7,352 bases of DNA from DATLYB01 sp964502525 (GTDB taxonomy: Bacteria; Bacteroidota; Bacteroidia; Chitinophagales; CAIOSU01): the NCBI GenBank assembly GCA_964502525.1, contig CAZCXH010000208.1, positions 1-7,352 of the forward strand. The letters are read 5' to 3'. Made by a program: the position numbers and the translations under genes. A model generated the notes under the pieces. The model searched no databases, had not been told where the DNA came from, and saw nothing but the letters and a program-made list of their open reading frames with translations. Positions 1 through 5,737 of the stretch are shown here, in pieces (positions within the stretch are counted from its first letter, which is position 1; the number at the start of each line of letters is the position of its first letter).

Positions 1-49
1 GTGAGAGGACTGGTAACGGGCAGACATGCCCGTTACCTTCCTACTCGAT
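1..49 (+). mobile_element. Group II intron 3' end (domain VI), body outside window
   Basis: Seen: an 11-bp perfect stem (12-22 with 27-37, loop GACA) sits on a basal helix in which GAG (3-5) pairs with CTC (44-46) and AGGA (6-9) pairs with TCCT (39-42), leaving a single unpaired A at 43. Known: group II intron domain VI is a terminal stem-loop with a bulged branch-point A seven or eight bases before the intron 3' end, which is typically AY. Here A43 is followed by CTCGAT, so the intron would end at 49 and the 3' exon start at 50. The bases around the hairpin, GTGAGAGG and CCTACTCGAT, also resemble what I recall of bacterial group II intron ends. Domain V and the reverse-transcriptase gene should lie just left of base 1. 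I cannot assign the intron class. The alternative is a plain terminator hairpin, but no T run follows. Confidence 0.78.
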
Positions 50-531
50 TTAGCGGCTGCCCTACTGTCCTAATGTTATGGTATGAAGTGTCGGGGTTGT
101 ACGGAATTGTCCTGCGGGGTGAAGGGTGTCAGCCGGTGAGCGCGGGGGCTGGCGGGTTGGGTATTTTTATTTTTGAGCGTGGCAGAAAAAAAATTGAAGT
201 TTTTACTTGGGCTGGCAGAAAAGCACGCTCTTTTTGCAAGCGGTGCTATTGGGCGTTTGCTTTGCGGGAGCTTGCAAAATGTGCGTGATTTTGTCGCGTG
301 CGCTTGTATTTGATTTTTCGGGATTGACCGAAGAGCATCTTGTTGCGGTTTTGTTGTACTTAGTTGAAGTAAAGGTTGGCTTATTGATGATTACTGCGGT
401 ATGTGGGTCACGCGCTACGAAAGGCACTGATGAACAAACGGGGTGAGTACGCGCCACAACACACTTAGTTAATTGGTTAATCGGTTGATTGGAGATGTTA
501 CTCTGCCGCTATAGGGGAGAAGGTGACCCGT
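50..531. other. Gene-free stretch between intron end and 21-bp array
   Basis: No convincing gene. Bases 50-160 are the 3' exon of the intron and are GC-rich. Bases 161-292 contain the left structured repeat, listed separately. Bases 293-531 show no hairpin or coding signal that I can support. Short open frames exist at 1-288 (+), 207-446 (+) and 203-457 (-). They run through the intron hairpin or the repeat, overlap each other on both strands, and have no recognisable domain, so I treat them as chance. Confidence 0.6.
161..292 (-). repeat. Left copy of structured inverted repeat (hairpin plus A/T-rich tail)
   Basis: Read on the minus strand, this is an imperfect hairpin followed by a conserved tail. 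The arms are 271-292 and 219-240; 19 of 22 positions pair, including nine perfect pairs (232-240 with 271-279), and the loop is 30 nt. After 13 nt comes the 20-mer TAAAAACTTCAATTTTTTTT (205-186), then 11 variable bases (185-175), then AAAAATAAAAATAC (174-161). The copy at 7229-7352 has the same 20-mer, the same 11-nt spacing and the same 14-mer, but a hairpin of unrelated sequence. The two copies point outward. It could be a mobile-element end, a recombination site, or a folded 3' untranslated element. No transposase is present in the window. Confidence 0.8.
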
Positions 532-825
532 GAGCCGGAGCGGTGATTTGCGGGGATGTAAGAGTGATTTGTTTTTCCGTAGAAGTGAGTTGCGTTGCCG
601 GAGGAACGGTTTGTTTTTCCGTAAGAGGAATTTTATGGGCTGTAAGGGTGATATGTTTTTCCGTAGCAGTGATTTTGGTTGACGTAAGATTCGCATGTTT
701 TTCCGTAGTAGCGATTTGATTTTCCGTAAGAGCGATTTGCGTTTCCGTAGCAGTCGTTTGTTTTTCCGTAAGATGGGTTTGCGTTTCCGTAAGCGTGATT
801 TTGGTTTCCGTAAGAGTTTGCAAAC
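532..825. repeat. 21-bp tandem repeat array, 14 units in perfect register
   Basis: Units begin at 532, 553, 574, 595, 616, 637, 658, 679, 700, 721, 742, 763, 784 and 805, exactly 21 bp apart with no insertion or deletion. The core is TTTCCGTA followed by AGAG-like and GATTTG-like bases. Units at 532, 553, 595, 637 and 679 are degenerate at the T tract; the others keep TTTCCGTA, often preceded by further Ts. Because 21 is a multiple of three, the minus strand stays open in all three frames (starts near 828, 823 and 842), giving the seven-residue themes LLRKxKS, LTExQIT and YGKxNRS. None looks like a known protein, so coding is unproven. T tracts spaced by two helical turns suggest curved DNA or an array of protein-binding sites. 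There are no spacers, so it is not a CRISPR. Confidence 0.9.
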
Positions 826-895
826 CATTGATTTTCAGTCATATCGAAAAATACCCGTTAAGCACATCTGGTCTAACGCAGCAATTCGAGCATAT

Positions 896-903
896 TAAAT
901 TTG
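896..903 (+). promoter_or_regulatory. Possible Bacteroidota -7 box (TAAATTTG)
   Basis: TAAATTTG matches the TAnnTTTG -7 consensus described for Bacteroidota and lies 8 nt before the chosen start at 912, after the 21-bp array. No good TTTG -33 element is found at the expected distance. Transcription from it would give a leader of only a few bases. Weak evidence. Confidence 0.3.
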
Positions 904-911
904 CTATTACG

Positions 912-1667
912 ATGAAGGTGCAAGTAAGTCCGAATTTGTGTTTTAGCAGGGATAGTTACCTCGCAAGGTATATGACATTTGATAGCTTCAAAATGCTTAT
1001 TGAAAGCTCCAAGCTATGGTTAAGAAATTCAGGACACTATGAAGAAAAATACCAGGAAGCGTGTCTTACGAAAGATGAAAAAGATAATATTCGCAGAGCG
1101 TCTGAATTTTTTTTTCCTGACAACGCTGATGAGGAATGTCGAAATAAGATTACGAATCTCAATCTCTCTAAGTATGGCGTGTTCATTAATTCCTGGCGCA
1201 AATCTGATTTTGAATCAAAAAAAATGTGGCGTGAATTCGTAACCGATGGCGCAGGCGTAATGATTCTTACTAAACTTCAGACATTGGAAGATGTACTAAG
1301 GGAATCACCTGACGAAAGAGATAGCAGGATTGAACCGGTGAAGTATGAAAATTCCAGAACAAACAATATGATAATAGCGAATGCCAGAGTGCAAACATCC
1401 AGAAAACCCAAAAAGTTTTTACATGAACAAGAGATAAGAATAATGCTTTTGGATTATAATTTTTTCAGAAACCAAAACCAAAGAGGCACAGAGATAAGCA
1501 TTGATGTTCAAAAATTAATCAGCAAGATTATTATATACCCAGAAGCTGATTCGGATGCGAGAAACAAAATTTATAAATTGGCAAGAGAGAAGGGATTGGC
1601 AGATAAAGTGGGTAAATCAAAATATACAAAACCACGGGCGATGATTTCATTCGGTAGATATAATTAG
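912..1667 (+). CDS. DUF2971-like protein
   Basis: 251 residues from ATG 912. The order of motifs matches my knowledge of the DUF2971 family: an N-terminal RYMTF-type segment followed by a helix (19-37), SWRKSDFESKKMW (94-106, the family's 'W...ES..MW' region), GAGVMI (113-118), VKY (143-145), FLHEQEIRIM (169-178) and IIIYPEA (206-212). The biochemical role of this family is not established; members often occur in accessory and defence regions. No signal peptide or membrane segment is visible, so it is probably cytosolic. An in-frame ATG at 795 would add 39 residues read partly from the 21-bp array. These do not resemble the family, so 912 is preferred. The gene is AT-rich and ends 4 nt before the abiV-like gene, which suggests co-transcription and probably a shared function. 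Confidence 0.8.
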   Translation: MKVQVSPNLCFSRDSYLARYMTFDSFKMLIESSKLWLRNSGHYEEKYQEACLTKDEKDNIRRASEFFFPDNADEECRNKITNLNLSKYGVFINSWRKSDFESKKMWREFVTDGAGVMILTKLQTLEDVLRESPDERDSRIEPVKYENSRTNNMIIANARVQTSRKPKKFLHEQEIRIMLLDYNFFRNQNQRGTEISIDVQKLISKIIIYPEADSDARNKIYKLAREKGLADKVGKSKYTKPRAMISFGRYN

Positions 1668-1671
1668 GACT

Positions 1672-2310
1672 ATGAAGAATTATAGTAAAAAAGCTTTTGT
1701 CAAAGAAGATTTGGTTATAGGTATAAAAAAATCGTTGGCGAATGCTAATGATTTAATTAATGATGCTAAAATTTTAAAGGAACAGGCAAGATATCCGAGA
1801 GCATATACTTTGTTTCAGTTGGCAATTGAGGAAATAGGTAAAACATGGCTTACTTTTTTAATGATAATATTCAATAAATATCACGATGAAATTGCCGTAA
1901 GGAAGTTTTTAAATGATTTTAAAAGCCACAAAACAAAAACTGCGCTGTCATTGAATACTGACATGATTGTTGCATACATGAATATCCTTAGTGACGATAA
2001 TTTCAATAGGACTTTGGTAAAAAGAGCATTTGTTCAATCGGATAATCTTAAAAAATTAGATGACCTCAAAAATTATAGCCTCTACACGTCAATAGAGGAC
2101 GGAAAATTTATAACTCCGGCAGAAATTATAAGAAAGGATTTAGTAGATGAAATTGAGTTTACAGCCGAAATGCGGCTTCAGGTTTCTGAGGCAATAATAA
2201 AGGAATGTCTGTCAAGGGTAGATAATGTGGTAGATATATTAGCTCACACAGACTGGGAAAAGGTAAAGATGCGTTCGGAAAATTTTATTAAAGAGCTATC
2301 GCAGTCCTGA
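1672..2310 (+). CDS. abiV: AbiV-family abortive infection protein
   Basis: 212 residues, close to the roughly 200 of lactococcal AbiV. The diagnostic segment YPRAYTLFQLAIEEIGK lies at 41-57 (pattern Y..A..L..LAIEEIGK) and is followed by FKSHKTKT at 83-90, equivalent to the family's short His-Lys motif. The N-terminal segment (about 15-36) is helical with the SLANANDLINDAKIL pattern common to the family. Known: AbiV of Lactococcus lactis blocks phage propagation by interfering with late translation, and its target phage protein is SaV. Whether this homologue acts the same way is inference. It is strongly AT-rich and lies 4 nt after the DUF2971-like gene, with the first LPWS-repeat gene 28 nt downstream. 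The fold is thought to be helical and HEPN-like, but I do not see a clear RX4-6H active site here. Confidence 0.85.
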   Translation: MKNYSKKAFVKEDLVIGIKKSLANANDLINDAKILKEQARYPRAYTLFQLAIEEIGKTWLTFLMIIFNKYHDEIAVRKFLNDFKSHKTKTALSLNTDMIVAYMNILSDDNFNRTLVKRAFVQSDNLKKLDDLKNYSLYTSIEDGKFITPAEIIRKDLVDEIEFTAEMRLQVSEAIIKECLSRVDNVVDILAHTDWEKVKMRSENFIKELSQS

Positions 2311-2338
2311 TTTTATACCAACCAATTTAATTCTATTA

Positions 2339-3691
2339 ATGCACGAATCCGGGTCTAATTCACCAGCAAAAATCAACCAGAGCCTTCAAAAAAGCCAAGC
2401 CGCCATTGCCATTACTAATCGGCTACTTGTATCAAGCATGGAGCAGAGGCTTATTGATTTCTTTTTGAAGCACTCTGACTTTTTCATAGCATTATTAAGC
2501 AGGAGATACCCAATTTCTGAAAAGCACTTAAAACAGTATCATCTTTCATGGTATGAGACGTTAATATGCCGCGGGGATGCAATCCCATGGTCTGTGGAAC
2601 TCATCGAGAAATTAGAATTCTTTTGGGATTGGAAGGCTCTTGGCGATAATACAAAACTGCCTTGGTCTGTGGAATTCATTGAAAAGTATGAAGGCAGATG
2701 GGGGCCAGCGATACTAAATGAGTATAGGGAAGTCATTAAAGAGGAGGTACATTGGGACTATCTGAGCGATAATACCGGACTGCCCTGGTCAGTGGAATTC
2801 ATTGAAAAACATGAACACAGATGGAACTGGGACTTGCTGAGCGGAAATAGCGGGCTGCACTGGTCTGTGGAACTCATTAAAAAATATGAGGACAAGTGGA
2901 ACTGGGACTTTCTGAGCCAAAATATCGGACTACCCTGGTCTGTATATCTTATTGAGAAGTACGAGCACAAGTGGAATTGGTTAATTCTGAGTGGAAATAC
3001 CGGACTGCCCTGGTCTATGAAATTCATTGAGAAGTACAAAGACAAGTGGGGCTGGGATTTGGGCAGCAGTGTGAACCTCGCTCAGACGGGGGATTTAGAT
3101 ACGGGGGAATGGGGTTTTACTCTTGAACTATTTCCTACCGGAGGATTGAGCAACAACGAAAGACTGCCCTGGTCTTTAGAACTCATTGAGAAATATGAAT
3201 ATAAGTGGGACTGGGAGTATCTGAGCGAAAATGCCGGACTGCCTTGGTCTTTAGAACTCATTGAGAAGTACGAGGACAAATGGAACTGGAACCTGCTGAG
3301 CGGAAATACCGGATTACCTTGGTCTGTGGAACTCATTGAGAAATATGAACACAAATGGAGCTGGTGGACTCTGAGCGGAAATACCGGACTACCCTGGTCT
3401 GTGGAACTCATTGAGAAGTATAAAGGCAAGTGGGAAGGTAAATTGAGCGAAAATACCAGGCTACCGTGGTCTGTTGAATTTTTTAAAAGGTATGAAGAAA
3501 AATGGGACTGGCTTTATCTGCAAGATAATATCGAACTGCCATGGTCTTTGGAATTCATTGAAAAGTATGAAGCCAAATTGAACTGGAGCGATAGGAGTGC
3601 ATTGATCTGGAATAGTGGTCTCTGGCAAAAAGCCTTCAAACCCTACATCACCGACCAACTCATTGAAAAGGTGATGAGCCGCATAGGTTAA
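2339..3691 (+). CDS. LPWS-repeat solenoid protein 1
   Basis: 450 residues; function unknown. Residues 1-56 form an N-terminal cap (SLQKSQAAIAITNRLL, then MEQRLIDFFLKHSDFF). Residues 57-81 are a degenerate first repeat, and 82-427 hold 12 clear repeats of about 25 residues: LPWS, then E-L/F-IEKYE, then KW-N/D-W, then LS-x-N-T-G. Two repeats carry insertions in the loop after the first Trp motif: repeat 3 (+16) and repeat 7 (+28). A C-terminal cap, WQKAFKPYITDQLIEKVMSRI, closes the protein. Each repeat looks like two short helices, so an alpha-solenoid for binding protein or nucleic acid is inferred. The start is supported by the paralogue at 3761, which has the same 14-residue distance to the conserved SLQ motif. 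There is no signal peptide or catalytic motif. It resembles, from memory, the LSxNPxAIxLLExNPDKI-type repeats of giant viruses. Confidence 0.9.
   Translation: MHESGSNSPAKINQSLQKSQAAIAITNRLLVSSMEQRLIDFFLKHSDFFIALLSRRYPISEKHLKQYHLSWYETLICRGDAIPWSVELIEKLEFFWDWKALGDNTKLPWSVEFIEKYEGRWGPAILNEYREVIKEEVHWDYLSDNTGLPWSVEFIEKHEHRWNWDLLSGNSGLHWSVELIKKYEDKWNWDFLSQNIGLPWSVYLIEKYEHKWNWLILSGNTGLPWSMKFIEKYKDKWGWDLGSSVNLAQTGDLDTGEWGFTLELFPTGGLSNNERLPWSLELIEKYEYKWDWEYLSENAGLPWSLELIEKYEDKWNWNLLSGNTGLPWSVELIEKYEHKWSWWTLSGNTGLPWSVELIEKYKGKWEGKLSENTRLPWSVEFFKRYEEKWDWLYLQDNIELPWSLEFIEKYEAKLNWSDRSALIWNSGLWQKAFKPYITDQLIEKVMSRIG
2507..3619 (+). repeat. 75-bp coding tandem repeats in LPWS protein 1
   Basis: Thirteen units encode residues 57-427. 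Most are 75 bp, with longer units at repeats 3, 7 and 13 and one 72-bp unit (repeat 11). Repeats 8-10 are the most alike at DNA level, for example TGGTCT followed by GAACTCATTGAGAA, which suggests recent amplification. The period is a multiple of three, so it creates long open frames on the opposite strand that are not genes. Confidence 0.92.
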
Positions 3692-3747
3692 ATAATCCCG
3701 CATAGAACCCAAGCCTATTTTTGTAGCATCATTATTCCTTATCTTAG

Positions 3748-3760
3748 AGGTTTAAAACCT
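3748..3760 (+). promoter_or_regulatory. Palindrome abutting the start of LPWS protein 2
   Basis: AGGTTT-A-AAACCT is a perfect 6-1-6 inverted repeat ending directly before ATG 3761. It overlaps the place where a ribosome binding site would lie (AGAGG at 3746-3750). It could be an operator or a small hairpin that limits initiation, or it could be chance. It is the only such element in the 69-nt gap between the two paralogues. Confidence 0.35.
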
Positions 3761-5044
3761 ATGCCCGAAACACCATCCAAACTCCCTGCTGAGATAAAAC
3801 AGAGCCTCCAAGGAAGCCAAACTGCTACTTCTATTACCAATAAGCTTTTGGCAAATAACATGGAACAGCGGCTTGTTGATTTATTTTTGAGGCATCCTGA
3901 ATTTTTCATCGAATTGATCTCATCATGGTATACAATTCCTTATTATTTACTTATTAAATACGAAGACAAGTGGTGTTGGGGTCATTTGGGATTAAGCAGG
4001 AATGAAGTTCTGCCTTGGTCTGATGAACTCATCGAAAAGTTTAAAGACAAATGGAATTGGGGAGAATTGAGCAGTAACAAAGCACTGCCATGGACTGTGG
4101 AACTTATTGAAAAGTTTAAAGACAAGTGGGACTGGGGAGGCAAAGGATTAGGTTGGCATAGAGCGATAGGATTGAGCATGAATGCCGCTATACCCTGGTC
4201 AGCGGAGCTTATTGAAAAGTTTAAAGACAAATGGGATTGGGGGTTTGACAGGGCTGGATTAAGCGCTAATATCAGTCTGCCCTGGACTGTAGAGCTTATT
4301 GAAAAATTTAAAGACAAGTGGAGTTGGTGGATATTAAGCAGAAATAACGGACTGCCTTGGACTGTTGATCTTATTGAAAAGTTTAACGACAAGCAGAATT
4401 GGCAGGGATTGAGCATAAATGACGGACTGCCTTGGACTGTTGATCTTATTAAAAAGTATGAAGATAAGTGGGTTTGGAATTATTTGAGCGCGAATTCAGG
4501 TCTACCTTGGTCTGCAGCTCTCATTGAGAGGTATGAAGACAAGTGGGACTGGCAAGAATTGAGCAGGAATGAAGGACTGCCTTGGTCTGATGAACTCATT
4601 GAAAAGTATAATGACAAATGGTTCTGGGGCGAATATGGATTTAGCTTGAACAGGCTACTGCCATGGTCTGATGAACTCATTGAAAAGTATAATGACAATT
4701 GGGATTGGGGATTTTTGAGCATGAATGCCGCTCTGCCCTTGTCTGTGGAATTTATTGAAAAGTATAAAGACAAGTGGGATTGGAAGAGTTTGAGCATGAA
4801 TGCCGCTCTGCCTTTGTCTGTGGAACTCATTGAAAAGTATAAAGATAAGTGGGATTGGAAGAATTTGAGCAGTAATGTGGCACTGCCCTGGACTGTAGAA
4901 CTCATTGAAAAGCACGAAGAAAAGTGGTACTGGCATTGGTTGAGTTGGAATTCAGTCCCTTGGCAAAAGGCATTCAAACCATACCTCACCGACCAACTCA
5001 TCGAAAAAGTGATGAGCCGTATTGCGAGTAGCGCAACGAAATGA
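3761..5044 (+). CDS. LPWS-repeat solenoid protein 2 (paralogue of protein 1)
   Basis: 427 residues; function unknown. It has the same plan as the gene just upstream: an N-terminal cap (1-58; SLQGSQTATSITNKLL, MEQRLVDLFLRHPEFF), a degenerate first repeat (59-83), 12 clear repeats (84-398) and the cap WQKAFKPYLTDQLIEKVMSRI. The N-terminal half of the array uses the variant LPWT/S...LIEKFKDKW and the C-terminal half uses LIEKYNDKW or LIEKYKDKW, so the array grew in blocks. Insertions lie after the Trp pair in repeats 3 (+10), 4 (+4) and 9 (+2). Repeats 11 and 12 carry PLS in place of PWS. Shared caps show a tandem gene duplication. The proteins may form a pair or heteromer, but this is inference. 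There is no signal peptide, membrane segment or enzyme motif. The palindrome at 3748-3760 touches the start codon. Confidence 0.9.
   Translation: MPETPSKLPAEIKQSLQGSQTATSITNKLLANNMEQRLVDLFLRHPEFFIELISSWYTIPYYLLIKYEDKWCWGHLGLSRNEVLPWSDELIEKFKDKWNWGELSSNKALPWTVELIEKFKDKWDWGGKGLGWHRAIGLSMNAAIPWSAELIEKFKDKWDWGFDRAGLSANISLPWTVELIEKFKDKWSWWILSRNNGLPWTVDLIEKFNDKQNWQGLSINDGLPWTVDLIKKYEDKWVWNYLSANSGLPWSAALIERYEDKWDWQELSRNEGLPWSDELIEKYNDKWFWGEYGFSLNRLLPWSDELIEKYNDNWDWGFLSMNAALPLSVEFIEKYKDKWDWKSLSMNAALPLSVELIEKYKDKWDWKNLSSNVALPWTVELIEKHEEKWYWHWLSWNSVPWQKAFKPYLTDQLIEKVMSRIASSATK
3935..4954 (+). repeat. 75-bp coding tandem repeats in LPWS protein 2
   Basis: Thirteen units encode residues 59-398. Most are 75 bp; the longer units are 105 bp (repeat 3), 87 bp (repeat 4) and 81 bp (repeat 9), all in frame. 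Repeats 11 and 12 (4733-4882) are near-copies of each other, the clearest sign of recent duplication. Confidence 0.92.
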
Positions 5045-5089
5045 GAGTGTAATGGTGGCTTACCTTCTGGCGTTTATTATCTTTACGTC

Positions 5090-5395
5090 ATGTTTCAACC
5101 AATTCTGCAAAATAAGTTGAGGGAAGTTGTTCAACTGCTTAAAGTTCATAATGTGAAGCGGGCGTATGCCTTCGGTTCGGTATGCACCGATGATTTCAAT
5201 GATGAGAGCGATATAGACATCCTCATCTCTTTCGAGAAGGTGCCTTTTGACGGGTATGCGCAAAACTTCTGGGATTTGGAGGCAAAGCTTCAGGCGTTGC
5301 TGAAACGCCCGGTTGATTTGGTTCCCGAGCATACGCTCCGCAATCCCTACTTCATTCAAGTGGTGAATAAAACGAAAACACCCCTCTATGAGTGA
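5090..5395 (+). CDS. mntA: MntA-type minimal nucleotidyltransferase antitoxin
   Basis: 101 residues, the normal size for a minimal nucleotidyltransferase. The active-site signature GSX10DXD is complete: G29-S30, then D41-I-D43 within FNDESDIDIL. A third acidic residue, D76 in RPVDLV, fits the family's catalytic triad. Known: MntA proteins transfer AMP from ATP to the tyrosine of the HepT RX4HXY motif and so silence the toxin. The stop overlaps the hepT-like gene by 8 nt (ATGAGTGA), the usual arrangement for coupled translation of antitoxin and toxin. It lies 45 nt after LPWS protein 2 in a region of more balanced GC, so it may also have its own promoter, though I do not see a clear one. Confidence 0.93.
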   Translation: MFQPILQNKLREVVQLLKVHNVKRAYAFGSVCTDDFNDESDIDILISFEKVPFDGYAQNFWDLEAKLQALLKRPVDLVPEHTLRNPYFIQVVNKTKTPLYE

Positions 5396-5720
5396 AGAAA
5401 CCAAAAAGTACCTGCTCGATATTCGTGAATGTGTTCAGTTCATTCAGGAACAGACGACAGGCATAAAAACATTTGAAGACTATACGGATAACAAGCTCGT
5501 GAAGGCTGCCGTGGAGCGGAAATTGGAGATTATCGGAGAGGCTCTCGGCAAAGCATTAAAAATCAACGCTGACCTGCCCATCTCGCACAAGCAAAACATC
5601 ATCGGAATGCGCAACCGCATCATCCATGCTTATGACGAAGTGGATGATGCAATGGTGTGGGAAGTGATGAACAAGTATCTGCCCGCGCTGAAGGAAGAAG
5701 TGGAAAAACTGTTGCAATAA
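5388..5720 (+). CDS. hepT: HepT-type HEPN ribonuclease toxin (DUF86)
   Basis: 110 residues, all-helical, typical of the DUF86/HepT family. The catalytic motif RX4HXY is intact at R75-H80-Y82 (RNRIIHAY), preceded by the family's VERKLEIIGEAL segment (42-53) and ISHKQNIIGM. Known: HepT is an RNase; studied members attack tRNA or mRNA and are inactivated when the motif tyrosine is AMPylated by the partner MntA. Because all the motif residues are present, the toxin is predicted to be active. It overlaps mntA by 8 nt and is followed after 17 nt by the PLD-J gene, so the latter may be transcribed with the toxin-antitoxin pair. Confidence 0.95.
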   Translation: MSEETKKYLLDIRECVQFIQEQTTGIKTFEDYTDNKLVKAAVERKLEIIGEALGKALKINADLPISHKQNIIGMRNRIIHAYDEVDDAMVWEVMNKYLPALKEEVEKLLQ

Positions 5721-5737
5721 CCGATTCGCGTAACCCT

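Noticed and set aside
1..457. Small open frames 1-288 (+), 207-446 (+) and 203-457 (-)
   Set aside because: They cross the intron hairpin or the structured repeat, overlap on both strands and match no domain pattern.
532..825. CRISPR array
   Set aside because: Units are contiguous 21-bp copies with no unique spacers and no cas genes nearby.
795..911. Upstream start at 795 for the DUF2971-like gene
   Set aside because: The extra 39 residues derive partly from the 21-bp array and do not resemble the family; ATG 912 places the RYMTF motif near the N-terminus as expected.
2758..3429. Minus-strand open frames (2758-3045 and 3082-3429) with repeated SMSSTDQG-like peptides
   Set aside because: They are reverse-strand echoes of the 75-bp coding repeats of LPWS protein 1; the period is a multiple of three and keeps these frames open.
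3718..3747. Promoter TTTG (3720-3723) with TATCTTAG (3740-3747) upstream of LPWS protein 2
   Set aside because: Spacing is 16 nt instead of about 19, the -7 box has a mismatch, and the leader would be only a few bases.
3982..5001. Minus-strand open frames up to 173 codons (3982-4416, 4480-5001, 4655-4936)
   Set aside because: Same cause within LPWS protein 2; the + strand protein has conserved caps and regular repeats, while the antisense peptides have no separate support.
5060..5404. Minus-strand open frame opposite mntA
   Set aside because: The + strand frame carries the complete nucleotidyltransferase signature and couples to hepT; the antisense frame has no support.
5657..5737. Upstream start at 5657 for the PLD-J gene
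   Set aside because: It would overlap hepT by 64 nt and adds residues without domain similarity; ATG 5738 precedes the HKD domain directly.
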